A stretch of DNA of 64,000 nt from NCBI GenBank assembly GCA_023442945.1, contig JAEZWW010000042.1, forward strand, positions 62,001 through 126,000. The letters run 5' to 3'. Both the position numbers and the translations under genes were made by a program. The DNA is from Pseudomonadota bacterium (GTDB lineage: Bacteria > Pseudomonadota > Gammaproteobacteria > Burkholderiales > Burkholderiaceae_C). Positions within the stretch are counted from its first letter, which is position 1; every line of letters begins with the position of its first letter. Below, piece after piece: positions 29,713-38,694 of the stretch. The notes below the pieces were generated by a model that worked only from the letters and a program-made list of their open reading frames with translations, searched no databases and had not been told where the DNA came from.

Positions 29713-30649
29713 CGAGCCCCGTGGCCAGCGCCGTGCCGCACAGCACGATGGCGCCGCAGCCCAGCATCCAGGGCGTGACGGCTTCGCCCAGCAGCGTCGC
29801 GCCGTAGAGCAGGGCGAACACCGGCACGGCAAACGTCACCGTCAGCGCGCGTGCCGGGCCCAACTGCTCGATCAGCTTGAAGTACAGCACGTAGGCCACG
29901 CTGGTGCACAGCACGCCCACCGCCAGCAGCGCGCCCCAGGCCTTGGCGCTGGGCATCTGCGCCGGCCACAGCCAGAGGGCCGGCAGGGCCAGGCCCAGCG
30001 CGGCGCCGATCTGGCTGCCGGTGGCCGTCATCAAGGGCGGCAGGCCGGTCAGAAAGCGCTGCGTGTAGCTGGCCGCCAGCGCATAGCACAACGTCGCGCC
30101 CAGGCAGGCCGCCACCGCCAACGCGGCCCAGGTCGCGCTGGCGCCGCTTTTCATGCCGACCTTGTCCCAGGCCAGCAGTGCCACGCCAACGAACCCCAGT
30201 GCCAGGCCGATGGCGCGTGACGCGCCCGGCCGGTGGCCCAGCCAGGCCCACGCCACCAGCGCGCCGAACAGCGGCACCGTGGCGTTCAGGATGGCCGACA
30301 CGCCGGTGCTGATGTGCAGCAGCGCAAAGCTGTACAGCGCAAACGGAATGCCCGAGTTCAGCAGCCCGCAAAAGAACACCGGCCGCCAGTGCTGGCGCAG
30401 CGACGGCCCCAGGCCGCGCACCAGCATCAGCGGCAGCAGCGCCAGCGCGGCGATGGTGACGCGCAGCGCGGCCGTGGGCAGCGGGCCAAACTCCAGCGTC
30501 GCCTGGCGCGTGAACAGGAAGGACGCGCCCCAGGCCGCCGCCAGCAGCAGGAATTCTGCCGCGATGCGCGGGGTGACCGGGGCGTCGGCGGCGCTGGGTG
30601 CGAGCGGCGCGGTTGCGCCGGCTTGGGCGGGGGCGGTCGAGGTCGTCAT
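29696..30649 (-). CDS. DMT-superfamily (EamA) transporter
   Basis: A 317-residue inner-membrane protein with about ten predicted helices in two EamA halves, for example AAWGASFLFTRQA and, in the second half, TSVAYVLYFKLIEQLGPARALTVTFAVPVFALLYGATLLGE. The family exports small metabolites or amino acids; the substrate is unknown. A 25-residue Ala/Pro-rich cytoplasmic leader precedes the first helix. Its 3' end overlaps ribE by 17 bp in convergent orientation. Confidence 0.9.
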   Translation of the reverse strand: MTTSTAPAQAGATAPLAPSAADAPVTPRIAAEFLLLAAAWGASFLFTRQATLEFGPLPTAALRVTIAALALLPLMLVRGLGPSLRQHWRPVFFCGLLNSGIPFALYSFALLHISTGVSAILNATVPLFGALVAWAWLGHRPGASRAIGLALGFVGVALLAWDKVGMKSGASATWAALAVAACLGATLCYALAASYTQRFLTGLPPLMTATGSQIGAALGLALPALWLWPAQMPSAKAWGALLAVGVLCTSVAYVLYFKLIEQLGPARALTVTFAVPVFALLYGATLLGEAVTPWMLGCGAIVLCGTALATGLVKLRI

Positions 30650-30783
30650 GGGCAGCCCGCAAGTATCGCCGTGCCGGGTGTCAGGCGGCGGCGCGATTCA
30701 TGAAACTTGCAACGCCGATTGATGCGCCGGCCGGCGCCCGTGGCAGACAGCGTGGTCGGCGCAAATTTCCAACGTTTTTTCAC

Positions 30784-30828
30784 TCTAGCCTTACAGCCAC
30801 CTGCGCAGACAGCTTCTGATTTCATAGC
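30784..30828 (+). repeat. Family A dispersed repeat, copy 6
   Basis: Intergenic copy, ctagccttacagccacctgcgcagacagcttctgatttcatagc, just before the phosphomannomutase gene. Confidence 0.75.
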
Positions 30829-30840
30829 GACCGGCCTGCC

Positions 30841-30846
30841 TACAAT
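30841..30846 (+). promoter_or_regulatory. Candidate -10 element of the phosphomannomutase gene
   Basis: TACAAT lies 8 bp before the ATG, so transcription would start close to the start codon, giving a leaderless or nearly leaderless mRNA. The -35 region falls in the right end of repeat copy 6 and is weak. Confidence 0.35.
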
Positions 30847-30854
30847 GTCGTCCC

Positions 30855-32321
30855 ATGCACCTCACACCCGCCATCTTCAAGGCCTACGACATCCGCGGCA
30901 CCACGCCCACCACGCTGACCGAGCCGCTGGCCGAAGCGCTGGGCCTCGCCTTTGGCACCCAGGCGCTGGCCGCAGGCGAACACACCGTGGCCGTCGGCCG
31001 CGATGGGCGTTTGTCCGGCCCGGCGCTCAGCAGCGCGCTGATGCGCGGCCTGGTCGCCGCGGGTGTTGAAGTGATCGACATCGGCATGGTCACCACGCCC
31101 ATGCTGTACTTCGCCGCCAGCACGCTGTGCAGCAGCGGCATCCAGGTCACCGGCAGCCACAACCCGCGCGACGACAACGGCTTCAAGATGGTGCTGGCCG
31201 GCCGCGCCATCTACGGCGACGACATCCAAAAGCTGCGCCAGATGATCGAAGCCGAAGCCTGGCAGCGCCAGCCCGGCGGCAGCCTGCGCCAGCACGACGT
31301 GCAACCCGCGTACGTGCAGCGCATCACCAGCGACATCCAACTCGCCCGCCCGATGAAGATCGTGGTCGACTGCGGCAACGGCGTGGCCGGTGCCAGCGCG
31401 CCGGCCATCTTCCGCGCCCTGGGCTGCGAAGTGACCGAGCTGTTCACCGACGTCGACGGCAACTTCCCCAACCACCACCCCGACCCCAGCAAGCCCGACA
31501 ACCTGCGCGACGTGATCCGCGCGCTGCAGAGGACCGACGCCGAATTGGGCCTGGCGTTTGACGGCGACGGCGACCGCCTGGGCATCGTCACCAAGGACGG
31601 CCAGACCATTTACCCCGACCGCCAGATGATGCTGTTCGCGCAGGACGTGCTGAGCCGCGCGCCCGGCGGCACCATCGTGTTCGACGTCAAGTGCTCGCAG
31701 CGCCTGGCGCCCGCCATTGCCGCCGCCGGTGGCGTGCCGGAGATGTTCAAGACCGGCCATTCCCTGGTCAAGGCGCGCATGAAGGAAGTCGGCGCGCCGC
31801 TGGGCGGCGAGATGAGCGGCCACATCTTCTTCAAGGAGCGCTGGTACGGCTTTGACGACGGCACCTACGCCGGCTGCCGCCTGCTGGAAATCGTTAGCCG
31901 CGTGGCCGACCCCAGCGCACTGCTCAACGCCCTGCCCACCAGCCACAGCACGCCCGAATTGAACGTCGCCTGCGCCGAAGGCGAGCCGCACCGCCTGGCG
32001 GCCGAACTGCAGGCGCTGGCGCCCGCCTATTTCGCCGAGCCGAGCGGCGCCGGGCCGTCCCAAGCCGCGAGCGCCCCCTTAGGGGGCAGCGAACCACGCG
32101 CAGCGGGGAGCGTGGGGGCCCCTGTTGTCAACGTGATCGACGGTGTGCGCGTCGACTGGCCCGACGGCTTTGGCCTGGTCCGCGCCAGCAACACCACGCC
32201 CGTGCTGGTGCTGCGCTTTGAAGGCCACACGCCCGAGGCGCTGCAACGCATCGAAGCCGACATGCTGGCGCTGCTGCGCCGCGTCAAGCCCGACGCGCAA
32301 CTGGGCGCGTCGGCGCATTGA
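30855..32321 (+). CDS. Phosphomannomutase/phosphoglucomutase (AlgC/ManB type)
   Basis: A 488-residue alpha-D-phosphohexomutase that interconverts hexose 1- and 6-phosphates for lipopolysaccharide or exopolysaccharide precursors. It has substrate loop IFKAYDIRGT, catalytic Ser in VTGSHNPRDDNGFK, metal loop AFDGDGDRLG, sugar loop GGEMSGHIFF and phosphate loop RASNTTPVLVLRFE. Residues about 396-424 are a Gly/Ala/Ser/Pro-rich insertion encoded by a family B repeat between domain 3 and domain 4, making the protein longer than the usual about 460. It lies upstream of waaA. Confidence 0.93.
   Translation: MHLTPAIFKAYDIRGTTPTTLTEPLAEALGLAFGTQALAAGEHTVAVGRDGRLSGPALSSALMRGLVAAGVEVIDIGMVTTPMLYFAASTLCSSGIQVTGSHNPRDDNGFKMVLAGRAIYGDDIQKLRQMIEAEAWQRQPGGSLRQHDVQPAYVQRITSDIQLARPMKIVVDCGNGVAGASAPAIFRALGCEVTELFTDVDGNFPNHHPDPSKPDNLRDVIRALQRTDAELGLAFDGDGDRLGIVTKDGQTIYPDRQMMLFAQDVLSRAPGGTIVFDVKCSQRLAPAIAAAGGVPEMFKTGHSLVKARMKEVGAPLGGEMSGHIFFKERWYGFDDGTYAGCRLLEIVSRVADPSALLNALPTSHSTPELNVACAEGEPHRLAAELQALAPAYFAEPSGAGPSQAASAPLGGSEPRAAGSVGAPVVNVIDGVRVDWPDGFGLVRASNTTPVLVLRFEGHTPEALQRIEADMLALLRRVKPDAQLGASAH
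32066..32122 (+). repeat. Family B GC-rich repeat inside the phosphomannomutase gene
   Basis: gagcgcccccttagggggcagcgaaccacgcgcagcggggagcgtggggg contains the inverted pair cccccttaggggg. It is read in frame as a flexible interdomain insertion (SAPLGGSEPRAAGSVGAP). Confidence 0.6.
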
Positions 32322-32350
32322 GGCGCTTCGTCGTCTTGCCGGGCTTCGGA

Positions 32351-32420
32351 TGCTGATTTTACAAAGAAATCGAGCGCTGACCCTACAACCACCTGCGTGG
32401 GCAGCTACGATTTTGGTAGT
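32351..32420 (+). repeat. Family A dispersed repeat, copy 7
   Basis: Intergenic copy between the phosphomannomutase and waaA: gattttacaaagaaatcgagcgctgaccctacaaccacctgcgtgggcagctacgattttggtag. It fills nearly half of the 139-bp gap. Confidence 0.75.
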
Positions 32421-32460
32421 CCAGCGCCGCCTCGCCTGAGCCACAGCGCGCCCCGCCGCC

Positions 32461-33828
32461 ATGCTCCGCACTCTCTACAGCGCCCTGATGTGGGCCGCCC
32501 AGCCCCTGCTGCGCCGCAAGCTGCGCCGCCGCGGCGCGGCCGAGCCGGGCTACCTCGAAGCGGTCGACGAGCGCTTTGGCCACTACGCCGTTGCGCGGCC
32601 CGATGCCGACGCCGCGGCGGGTCGGCCGCTGGTCTGGATCCACGCGGTGTCGCTGGGCGAAACGCGCGCTGCCGCCATCTTGCTGAAGGCGCTTCGCCAG
32701 CGCCTGCCCGGCATGCGCCTGCTGCTGACGCACGGCACCGCCACCGGCCGCGCCGAAGGGCGGGCGCTGCTGCAGTCGGGTGACGTGCAGGTCTGGCAGC
32801 CGTGGGATACGCGTGGCGCGGCGCGGCGCTTCCTGCGCCACTTCCGCCCCGATGTCGGCGTGCTGATGGAAACCGAAATTTGGCCCAACCTGAACGCCGA
32901 ATGCGCCGCACAAGGCGTGCCGCTGGCGCTGGCCAACGCGCGCCTGTCGGCCAAGTCGCTGCGCTGGGCGGAACGCGCAGGCTGGCTGATGCGCCCGGCC
33001 TACGCCGCGCTGCGCGCCGTGTGGGCGCAGACCGAGGCCGACGCCGACCGCCTGCGCCGCGCCGGCGCGCGCCAGGTCACCGTGCTGGGCAACCTGAAGT
33101 TCGACGCCACGCCCGACGCCGCGCAGCAGGCCCAAGGCCGCGCGTGGCACGCCGCGCTGGCCGGGCGGCCGGTGGTCATGCTGGCCAGTTCGCGGGAAGG
33201 GGAAGAAGCGCTGTTTTTGGAGGAGATTCGTCCTGTAGCCATACAACCATCTGCGCGAACAGCTATCGAATCAGGAGTAAACGCGGCCACGGGTGAAACC
33301 GATCACGCCGCCGCCGCGCGGCCGCTCTGGCTCATCGTGCCGCGCCACCCGCAGCGCTTTGACGAAGTCGCTACGCTCGCCACCGCGCAAGGCGGGCGCG
33401 TGGCGCGCCGCAGCCAATGGGGCGACACGCCCCCGGCCGACGCCGCGCAGACCGACGTCTGGATCGGCGACAGCCTGGGCGAAATGGCGCTGTACTACAG
33501 CCTGGCCGACGTCGCGCTGCTGGGCGGCAGCTTCGCGCCGCTGGGCGGCCAGAACCTGATCGAAGCCGCCGCCTGCGGCTGTCCGGTGGTGATGGGCCCG
33601 CACACCTTCAACTTCGCCCAGGCCGGCGAGTTGGCCGAAGCCGCCGGCGCCGCGCGCCGCGCGCCCGACATGGCGGCGGGCGTCGCCATGGCGCGCGACT
33701 TGCTGGCCGACGATGCGGCGCGCCGCGCCATGCAAGACGCCGGCGTGGCCTTCGCTGCGGCGCACCGCGGTGCGGCGGCGCGCACGGCCGAGGCGGTGGG
33801 CGGCCTGTTGGCCCAAGTCGCCAAGTAG
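32461..33828 (+). CDS. waaA: 3-deoxy-D-manno-octulosonic acid (Kdo) transferase
   Basis: A 455-residue inner-membrane glycosyltransferase that adds Kdo to lipid A. Visible are the N-terminal membrane helix, WIHAVSLGETRAA (with the catalytic Glu), METEIWPNLNAECA, NARLSAKS and GGSFAPLGGQNLIEAAACGCPVVMGPHTFNF. Relative to the usual about 425 residues it has an insertion near 257-285 (IRPVAIQPSARTAIESGVN...), whose first part is encoded by a family A repeat. Confidence 0.95.
   Translation: MLRTLYSALMWAAQPLLRRKLRRRGAAEPGYLEAVDERFGHYAVARPDADAAAGRPLVWIHAVSLGETRAAAILLKALRQRLPGMRLLLTHGTATGRAEGRALLQSGDVQVWQPWDTRGAARRFLRHFRPDVGVLMETEIWPNLNAECAAQGVPLALANARLSAKSLRWAERAGWLMRPAYAALRAVWAQTEADADRLRRAGARQVTVLGNLKFDATPDAAQQAQGRAWHAALAGRPVVMLASSREGEEALFLEEIRPVAIQPSARTAIESGVNAATGETDHAAAARPLWLIVPRHPQRFDEVATLATAQGGRVARRSQWGDTPPADAAQTDVWIGDSLGEMALYYSLADVALLGGSFAPLGGQNLIEAAACGCPVVMGPHTFNFAQAGELAEAAGAARRAPDMAAGVAMARDLLADDAARRAMQDAGVAFAAAHRGAAARTAEAVGGLLAQVAK
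33229..33282 (+). repeat. Family A dispersed repeat, copy 8 (inside waaA)
   Basis: tcctgtagccatacaaccatctgcgcgaacagctatcgaatcaggag follows the family consensus and is translated in frame as about 18 residues in a loop of WaaA. Confidence 0.75.
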
Positions 33829-33953
33829 GGCCTGCCGCGCGTACCGCAAGCGGCGAGCTGCGAGCCGACGGCGCGCGCCGCAGAAAGCCTTCAGGTGTCG
33901 TGCGCGCGTGTGTTCCAGCGACCCATCACACAGCGGCAGGCTAAGCTGACGCC

Positions 33954-34721
33954 ATGGTCACCGCATCGCTAGCTTCTTCCATCCCCCAAGTCCGCACCTG
34001 GCTGCGCGGCGCGCAGCGCATTGCTTTGCTCACCGGCGCAGGTGTCAGCGCCGAATCGGGCGTGCCCACCTTCCGCGATGCGCAATCGGGTCTGTGGGCC
34101 AACTTCCGGCCGGAGGAGCTGGCGACCGAAGCCGCCTTCCGCGACCATCCCGAGCGCGTATGGGACTGGTACGCCGGCCGGCGCGATGCGCTGAAGGCGG
34201 TGCAGCCCAACGCGGGTCATGTGGCCGTTGCGCGGTTCCAGGCGCGCCACCCCGATCGGTTGACGGTGATCACCCAGAACGTCGACGGCCTGCACCAGGC
34301 GGCGGGCAGCCCGGGCGTGTTGGCGCTGCACGGCAATTTGGTCGAAGACGCCTGGCTGGACGCTTGCGCGTTGGCGCAGGGCGGAGGCCAGTCTTGCGCC
34401 TTGAGCGTGGCAGAGCCCGGCCACCCGCCGCGTTGCGCGCAGTGCGGCAACCTGGTGCGCCCGGCCGTGGTGTGGTTTGGTGAAAACCTGCCCGCGGGCG
34501 CGCTGGCGGCGGCCGAGCGCGCGGCCGAGGCGTGCGACGTGATGCTGGTGGTCGGGACGTCTGGCGAGGTGTGGCCGGCCGCTGGTCTGGCGCACCAGGC
34601 GCGCCGCGCGGGGGCGCAGGTGGTCGTGGTCAACCCCGAGGAGACCGCGCTGGACGACGAGGCGCATCTGCTGCTGCGCGGGCCGTCGGCCAGCGTGCTG
34701 CCGCGCCTGCTGGATTTTTGA
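33954..34721 (+). CDS. Sir2-family NAD-dependent protein deacylase
   Basis: A 255-residue class III sirtuin, probably a lysine deacetylase/desuccinylase like CobB. It has the NAD motif [18 protein letters not shown], the WDWYAGRRD motif in which the Tyr and Arg recognise acyl carboxylates, ITQNVDGLH, the catalytic His in ALHGN, and [12 protein letters not shown]. The zinc motif is irregular: CAQC is present but the first pair is not a CxxC, as also in E. coli CobB. Confidence 0.9.
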   Translation: MVTASLASSIPQVRTWLRGAQRIALLTGAGVSAESGVPTFRDAQSGLWANFRPEELATEAAFRDHPERVWDWYAGRRDALKAVQPNAGHVAVARFQARHPDRLTVITQNVDGLHQAAGSPGVLALHGNLVEDAWLDACALAQGGGQSCALSVAEPGHPPRCAQCGNLVRPAVVWFGENLPAGALAAAERAAEACDVMLVVGTSGEVWPAAGLAHQARRAGAQVVVVNPEETALDDEAHLLLRGPSASVLPRLLDF

Positions 34722-34811
34722 TCGAGCCGCCGTCGCAGCGCCTGTGCGCGGCGCCGTACGCGCCCAAAGCCGCAGGTCGCTGGCCCGTCAACCCGCCGCG
34801 CTCAGCCCGCG

Positions 34812-35405
34812 CTAGACCAGACCCAGCATCCCCAGCACCGCGCCCGCACCGATCAGCCACAGCAGGTGCACCCTTGTGCGCCAGACGATCAGCGCCGAAG
34901 CCGTCGTCAGCGCCCACAGCGGCCAATCGCGCGCCGGCTGGTTGTGTGCTGCGGTCAGCAGCCAGCCGGTGGCGATCAGCAGCGCGACGACGATGGGCGC
35001 CATGCCGGTCTTGAAGGCGCGCACGGCACGCCAGTCGCGGTGCTGGTGCGCCCAGCGTGTGGCGGTGTAGGTCAGCACGCCCGAGGGCAGCAGGATGCCC
35101 ACCATGGCGACCACGCCGCCCAGCAAGCCCAGCGCGTAGGCGTGCCAGCCGGCCGCCGGGCCACCCCCCGCGTTCAGCCCCACGTTCCAGCCCATCAGGC
35201 CGACGAACAGCACGTTGGGCCCCGGCGCGGCCTGGGCGATGGCGATGGACGAGGTGAACTGCGGGTCCGTCAGCCAATGCCGCTGGTCGACCAGGAAGCG
35301 GTGCATGTCCGGCGCGGTGGTGATGGCGCCGCCCACCGCCAGCAGCGACAGCGACAGGAAGTGCCCGAACAAGGCGAGCCAGTCGGCGGCGGACAGGTCG
35401 ATCAT
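34812..35405 (-). CDS. Chromate transporter, C-terminal-half subunit (ChrA/CHR family)
   Basis: A 197-residue membrane protein that is one half of a split chromate ion transporter. It has the repeat motif GGAITTAPDMHRFLVD...IAQAAPGPNVLFVGLMGW, equivalent to the FGG...PGPN motif of full-length ChrA, and about five or six helices. It overlaps the partner upstream by 4 bp (ATGA). Short-chain CHR proteins act in pairs with opposite topology. Whether the ion is chromate is inferred. Confidence 0.88.
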   Translation of the reverse strand: MIDLSAADWLALFGHFLSLSLLAVGGAITTAPDMHRFLVDQRHWLTDPQFTSSIAIAQAAPGPNVLFVGLMGWNVGLNAGGGPAAGWHAYALGLLGGVVAMVGILLPSGVLTYTATRWAHQHRDWRAVRAFKTGMAPIVVALLIATGWLLTAAHNQPARDWPLWALTTASALIVWRTRVHLLWLIGAGAVLGMLGLV

Positions 35406-36119
35406 GGCGTGGGCGACTGGCCGGAGTCGGCGTCGGTCTGGGCGGCGCGTGCATCGTCGCGCGTGGCGGCATCGACGGGCGAAGCGGTGGCCGTGCGTTC
35501 GGGTGCGCCGGTACTGCCGACCAGAGCCGGCGCGCCCCCCAGGCAGATCCAGGCCAAGACGCAGCCGGCCCCGCCCACCGCCAGCAGCACCCAGCCCAGC
35601 GGCCAGCGCAGCAGGGCGATGGCAACGAAGGCCGCCGCGCCCAGGGCCACGCAGGCGGGCAGGCCCATCGCGCTGCTGCGCAAGGCGCCCATCAGCTTGA
35701 AGCCGGTGGCCATCACCAGGCCCGCCGCCACCGCGCCCATGCCGCGCAGCGCGCGCTGGGCCACGTCGTGGTCGGCCACCGCGGCAAAGCCGATGGCCAG
35801 CACCAGCACCCCCAGCGTGGGCAGCAGCAGCATGCCGGCCAAGGCCACCAGCGCGCCGCGCAGGCCAAAGTACCGGTCGCCAATCATCATCGACAGGTTG
35901 ACGACGTTGGGGCCGGGCATGATTTGCGCGACGGCCCAGTCTTCGATGAACTGCTCGCGCGTCATCCAGCGCTTTTTCTCGACCAGCTCGCGCTGCACCA
36001 CCGCCAGCACGCCGCCAAAGCCCTGCAGCGCCAGCCAGGTGAAGGACCAGAACAGATCGCCCAGCGAGCGCGGCGCGTTCAGCGCGTCGGGGTGGGCGGC
36101 GTTCGGTGGCTGGGTCACG
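35402..36119 (-). CDS. Chromate transporter, N-terminal-half subunit (ChrA/CHR family)
   Basis: A 238-residue partner with FTWLALQGFGGVLAVVQRELVEKKRWMTREQFIEDWAVAQIMPGPNVVNLSMMIG, the canonical CHR motif. The C-terminus is an Ala/Asp/Thr-rich cytoplasmic tail. The frame extends to 36262, but that part contains a family A repeat; the GTG at 36119 (VTQPPNAAH) is the first start clear of it. No strong ribosome site is visible. Confidence 0.85.
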
Positions 36120-36128
36120 CTGGATGCT

Positions 36129-36180
36129 TCAAAAATAATAGCTGCTTGCGCAGGTGGTTGTAGGGCTGAAGGCCTGAAAT
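36129..36180 (-). repeat. Family A dispersed repeat, copy 9
   Basis: Minus-oriented intergenic copy: ttcaaaaataatagctgcttgcgcaggtggttgtagggctgaaggcctgaaa. It lies directly upstream of the chromate-transporter pair. Confidence 0.8.
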
Positions 36181-36294
36181 GTGCCAAATCGGGGTGATCG
36201 GCGGTGCAAGCGCGCCACACGCTCGTCCCACCTCTGCGCACCGCGCCAAGTGCGTTGTGCACCGGGCGCGGGACTGGCTGCCTAGAGCCGCCCG

Positions 36295-36645
36295 TCAGAG
36301 CACTTCGAGTATGCGCTCCAGCGGCCGACCCAGCCGCGCACCCTTGGGCGTGACCACGATCGGCCGGTTGATCAGCACCGGGGTGGCCAGCATGGCGTCG
36401 ATCAGCTGCTCGTCCGTCAGCGCAGGGTTGTCCAGGCCTTGCTCGGCGTACTCCGCTTGCTTGGTGCGCAGCAGCGCGCGCAGCGGCTCGCCCGTGGCGG
36501 CGGCGATGCGCTTCAACTCATCGCGGCTGGGCGGCGTCTTCAGGTATTCGATGACGGTGGGCTCAATGCCTTTTTCGCGCAACAAGGCCAGCGCGTTGCG
36601 CGAGGTGCTGCACTTGGGGTTGTGGTAGATCGTGACGGTGCTCAT
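36295..36645 (-). CDS. ArsC/YfgD-family thioredoxin-fold reductase
   Basis: A 116-residue protein with the glutaredoxin-linked arsenate reductase signature YHNPKCSTSRNAL (Cys12), EYLKTPPSRDEL and the C-terminal RPIVVTPKGARLGRP. It may be a true arsenate reductase or the YfgD-like paralogue. There are no arsR, arsB or acr3 genes nearby, so a role in arsenic resistance is not supported by context. Confidence 0.88.
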   Translation of the reverse strand: MSTVTIYHNPKCSTSRNALALLREKGIEPTVIEYLKTPPSRDELKRIAAATGEPLRALLRTKQAEYAEQGLDNPALTDEQLIDAMLATPVLINRPIVVTPKGARLGRPLERILEVL

Positions 36646-36685
36646 GCCGCCATTGTGCTGCGCGGGCGGCGCACGGCGTGTCGGC

Positions 36686-37699
36686 CTAGATCGCGCCCAC
36701 GCGCCCCGTCACCGGCAGCACGACACCGGTGATGTAGCCCGCCGTGACGGGCGAAGCCAGGAAGACGTAGGCGGGCGACAGCTCCTCGGGCTGCGCAGGG
36801 CGGCGAAAGGCGGTGTCGGCACCGAATTCGACGATGTCCGACGGGCGCTGGTCGGCCGGATTGAGCGGCGTCCACACCGGCCCCGGCGCCACCGCATTGA
36901 CGCGGATGCCGCGGTCCAGCACGTTCTGCGCCAGCGCCTTGGTGAAGGCGTGCACGGCGCCCTTGGTGGCCGAATAGTCCAGCAGGTGGCGGCTGCCCGC
37001 CAGCCCCGTGACCGAACCCGTGTTGAGGATGCAACCACCCTGCGGCAGGTACGGCAGCGCGGCGCGGGCCATGCGCATGTAACCGGCGACGTTGGTGTTC
37101 AGCGTCAGCAGGATGCGCTCGTCGCTCAGGTCTTCCAGCCGATCCGCGTGCAGCTGGAAGGCGGCGTTGTTGACCAGGATGTCCAGGTGGCCGAAGGTTT
37201 TCAGCGTGCGTTGCACCGCTTGTTCGCAGAACGCGGTGCGGCGCACGTCGCCCGGCAGCAGCAGGCAACGCCGGCCTTCGTTTTCCACCGCGCGGCGGGT
37301 GACCTGGGCGTCGGCCTGTTCGCTGCGCAGGTAGACGATGGCGACGTCGCAGCCCTCGCGCGCGAACAGCACCGCCACCGACCGACCGATGCCGGAATCG
37401 CCCCCGGTGATCAGTGCAACTTGGCCCTGCAGCTTGCCGGAGCCGGCGTAGCGCGGCGCCAGGTAGCGGGGCGCCAGGTCCATCTCGGCCTCCTGGCCGG
37501 GCTTGCGCAGACCTTGCCGGGGCAAAGGGTTGCCCGGCTCAGCCACCGCACCGGCCTGCACCGGCTGCTGGCCGGGCGCGGGCTTTGGGTGACGTGGACG
37601 CGCGGCATCGGCCTGTATTTGCGCGCGTTGAACGCGCTGGTAGGTGGTCGCAGCGTCGGCGGCGGGCGCTGGCGTGGGCGCTGATGGCTTGGACGGCAC
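36686..37699 (-). CDS. SDR-family oxidoreductase (general-stress type)
   Basis: A 337-residue short-chain dehydrogenase with an N-terminal Pro/Ala/Gln-rich extension of about 90 residues. The Rossmann motif is ITGGDSGIG, followed by NNAA, the catalytic YSATKGA and PGPVWTPLNPAD. The extended form resembles the YhdF/YdaD-type stress-associated SDRs. It follows a 62-residue gene by 20 bp and so probably shares its promoter. The substrate is unknown. Confidence 0.88.
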   Translation of the reverse strand: MPSKPSAPTPAPAADAATTYQRVQRAQIQADAARPRHPKPAPGQQPVQAGAVAEPGNPLPRQGLRKPGQEAEMDLAPRYLAPRYAGSGKLQGQVALITGGDSGIGRSVAVLFAREGCDVAIVYLRSEQADAQVTRRAVENEGRRCLLLPGDVRRTAFCEQAVQRTLKTFGHLDILVNNAAFQLHADRLEDLSDERILLTLNTNVAGYMRMARAALPYLPQGGCILNTGSVTGLAGSRHLLDYSATKGAVHAFTKALAQNVLDRGIRVNAVAPGPVWTPLNPADQRPSDIVEFGADTAFRRPAQPEELSPAYVFLASPVTAGYITGVVLPVTGRVGAI

Positions 37700-37719
37700 G
37701 GCTTGACCCTGCGTGGCCG

Positions 37720-37908
37720 CTACGAGCGCTTGGACTTGTGCACAGCGGCGCCGGACTTCTTGCCACCACCGTCCTGCTTGTTGACGGTGGCCCAGGCAAT
37801 GCGCTCCGCGGCACTTTCGCTGCGGCCGCGTTCGCGCTCGCTGTCTTCGATGTGCTCGGCCTGGCGCTTTTGCTTGTCGGTGTAGGCGGATTTGTCACCA
37901 CGTGGCAT
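37720..37908 (-). CDS. Small basic protein of the kind annotated as 'plasmid stabilization protein'
   Basis: A 62-residue, highly charged soluble protein beginning MPRGDKSAYTDKQKRQAEHI and containing AERIAWATVNKQDGGGKKSG. Short proteins of this pattern are widespread in proteobacteria under that name without evidence for plasmid function. Here it is chromosomal and sits with stress-like genes. It has a good ribosome site, aggag, 9 bp before the ATG. Confidence 0.75.
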   Translation of the reverse strand: MPRGDKSAYTDKQKRQAEHIEDSERERGRSESAAERIAWATVNKQDGGGKKSGAAVHKSKRS

Positions 37909-38209
37909 GACGGTGCTCTCCTATGAAGCGCTGAGCGCGCTCGAACTTCAAGCGCATGACCAACTCAGGGACTTCATCTTATTTCGGAACGTCGCGAGCA
38001 AGAATCCGAAAATCCGCCCTGTTAATGTCCGACAGGCCCTACGTGGGTTTTGAAAAAGGCGTGATCATTTGACCTCAAATGTATCTATCGTGCCGTTTGT
38101 CGGTTTTTCTGGCTTCAGAGGATTAAGCTGAAAAACTCATTTTTTAGGAGATTTCGGGAATAACCGCTGCCGGTAGGCCATCCGGCGACGGGCCATCGGA
38201 GCTTGCACC
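37909..38209 (+). other. AT-richer divergent intergenic region
   Basis: About 300 bp between the 62-residue gene (minus) and the 132-residue gene (plus). From about 38040 to 38160 it is visibly richer in A and T than its surroundings. It probably holds divergent promoters, for example TTGACC at 38069, but no -35/-10 pair with proper spacing could be assigned, and no repeat copy or RNA gene was seen. Confidence 0.5.
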
Positions 38210-38608
38210 ATGCTAGGCAGAAACTCATGGACGAACAGGGCGCGTGCGCGCGTCCACGCTGACGCCGCCGATGGCGCGATGGCGCGCCAAGCGTTTCATG
38301 TGGCCGGTTCGGATTCGCCCGCGCGGGTGGACGGCGTCAGCCCAGCGCCGGATCCGATCGGCCGCGATGCGCACCGCCGTTCCGACGCGTTTTTCTGGGG
38401 ACAGGAAAATGGCCCCAATTACTACCACCCCAGCCGTGAAAACCCTGTTCACAGCGCGGCCTATGGCCACCGCGACGATTTGCATGAATACCGGGACACC
38501 GAATTGAGCGCGGAGGATTTGGAAAATACCGAGCAGGGCCATGGCCCATTCGATCCCGAATATGCGCGCTGGCGCCGAGGGCGTTTGCTGGCGCGCGACA
38601 AGGGTTGA
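38210..38608 (+). CDS. Hypothetical protein, hydrophilic
   Basis: A 132-residue soluble protein without membrane segments. The C-terminal half is rich in Tyr, His, Asp and Glu (WGQENGPNYYHPSRENP, YGHRDDLHEYRDTELSAEDL) and resembles the low-complexity stress proteins seen beside BON-domain genes, but no family can be named. The start ATG has a ggag about 10 bp upstream. Coding is supported by absence of a better frame and by the BON gene following on the same strand. Confidence 0.6.
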   Translation: MLGRNSWTNRARARVHADAADGAMARQAFHVAGSDSPARVDGVSPAPDPIGRDAHRRSDAFFWGQENGPNYYHPSRENPVHSAAYGHRDDLHEYRDTELSAEDLENTEQGHGPFDPEYARWRRGRLLARDKG

Positions 38609-38694
38609 GGGGCCGGGCGGCCCGGGCGCTGGGTACGCCGTGCCGAGGCGTTCAGCACCCGCAGGGTCCGCCACCCAGCGCAGGAGACATCGCC

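Noticed and set aside
38225..38674. A 149-codon minus-strand frame opposite the 132-residue hypothetical gene
   Set aside because: The plus-strand frame has a better start context and precedes the BON gene. The minus product is Arg/Pro/Gly-rich without any motif. Not fully excluded.
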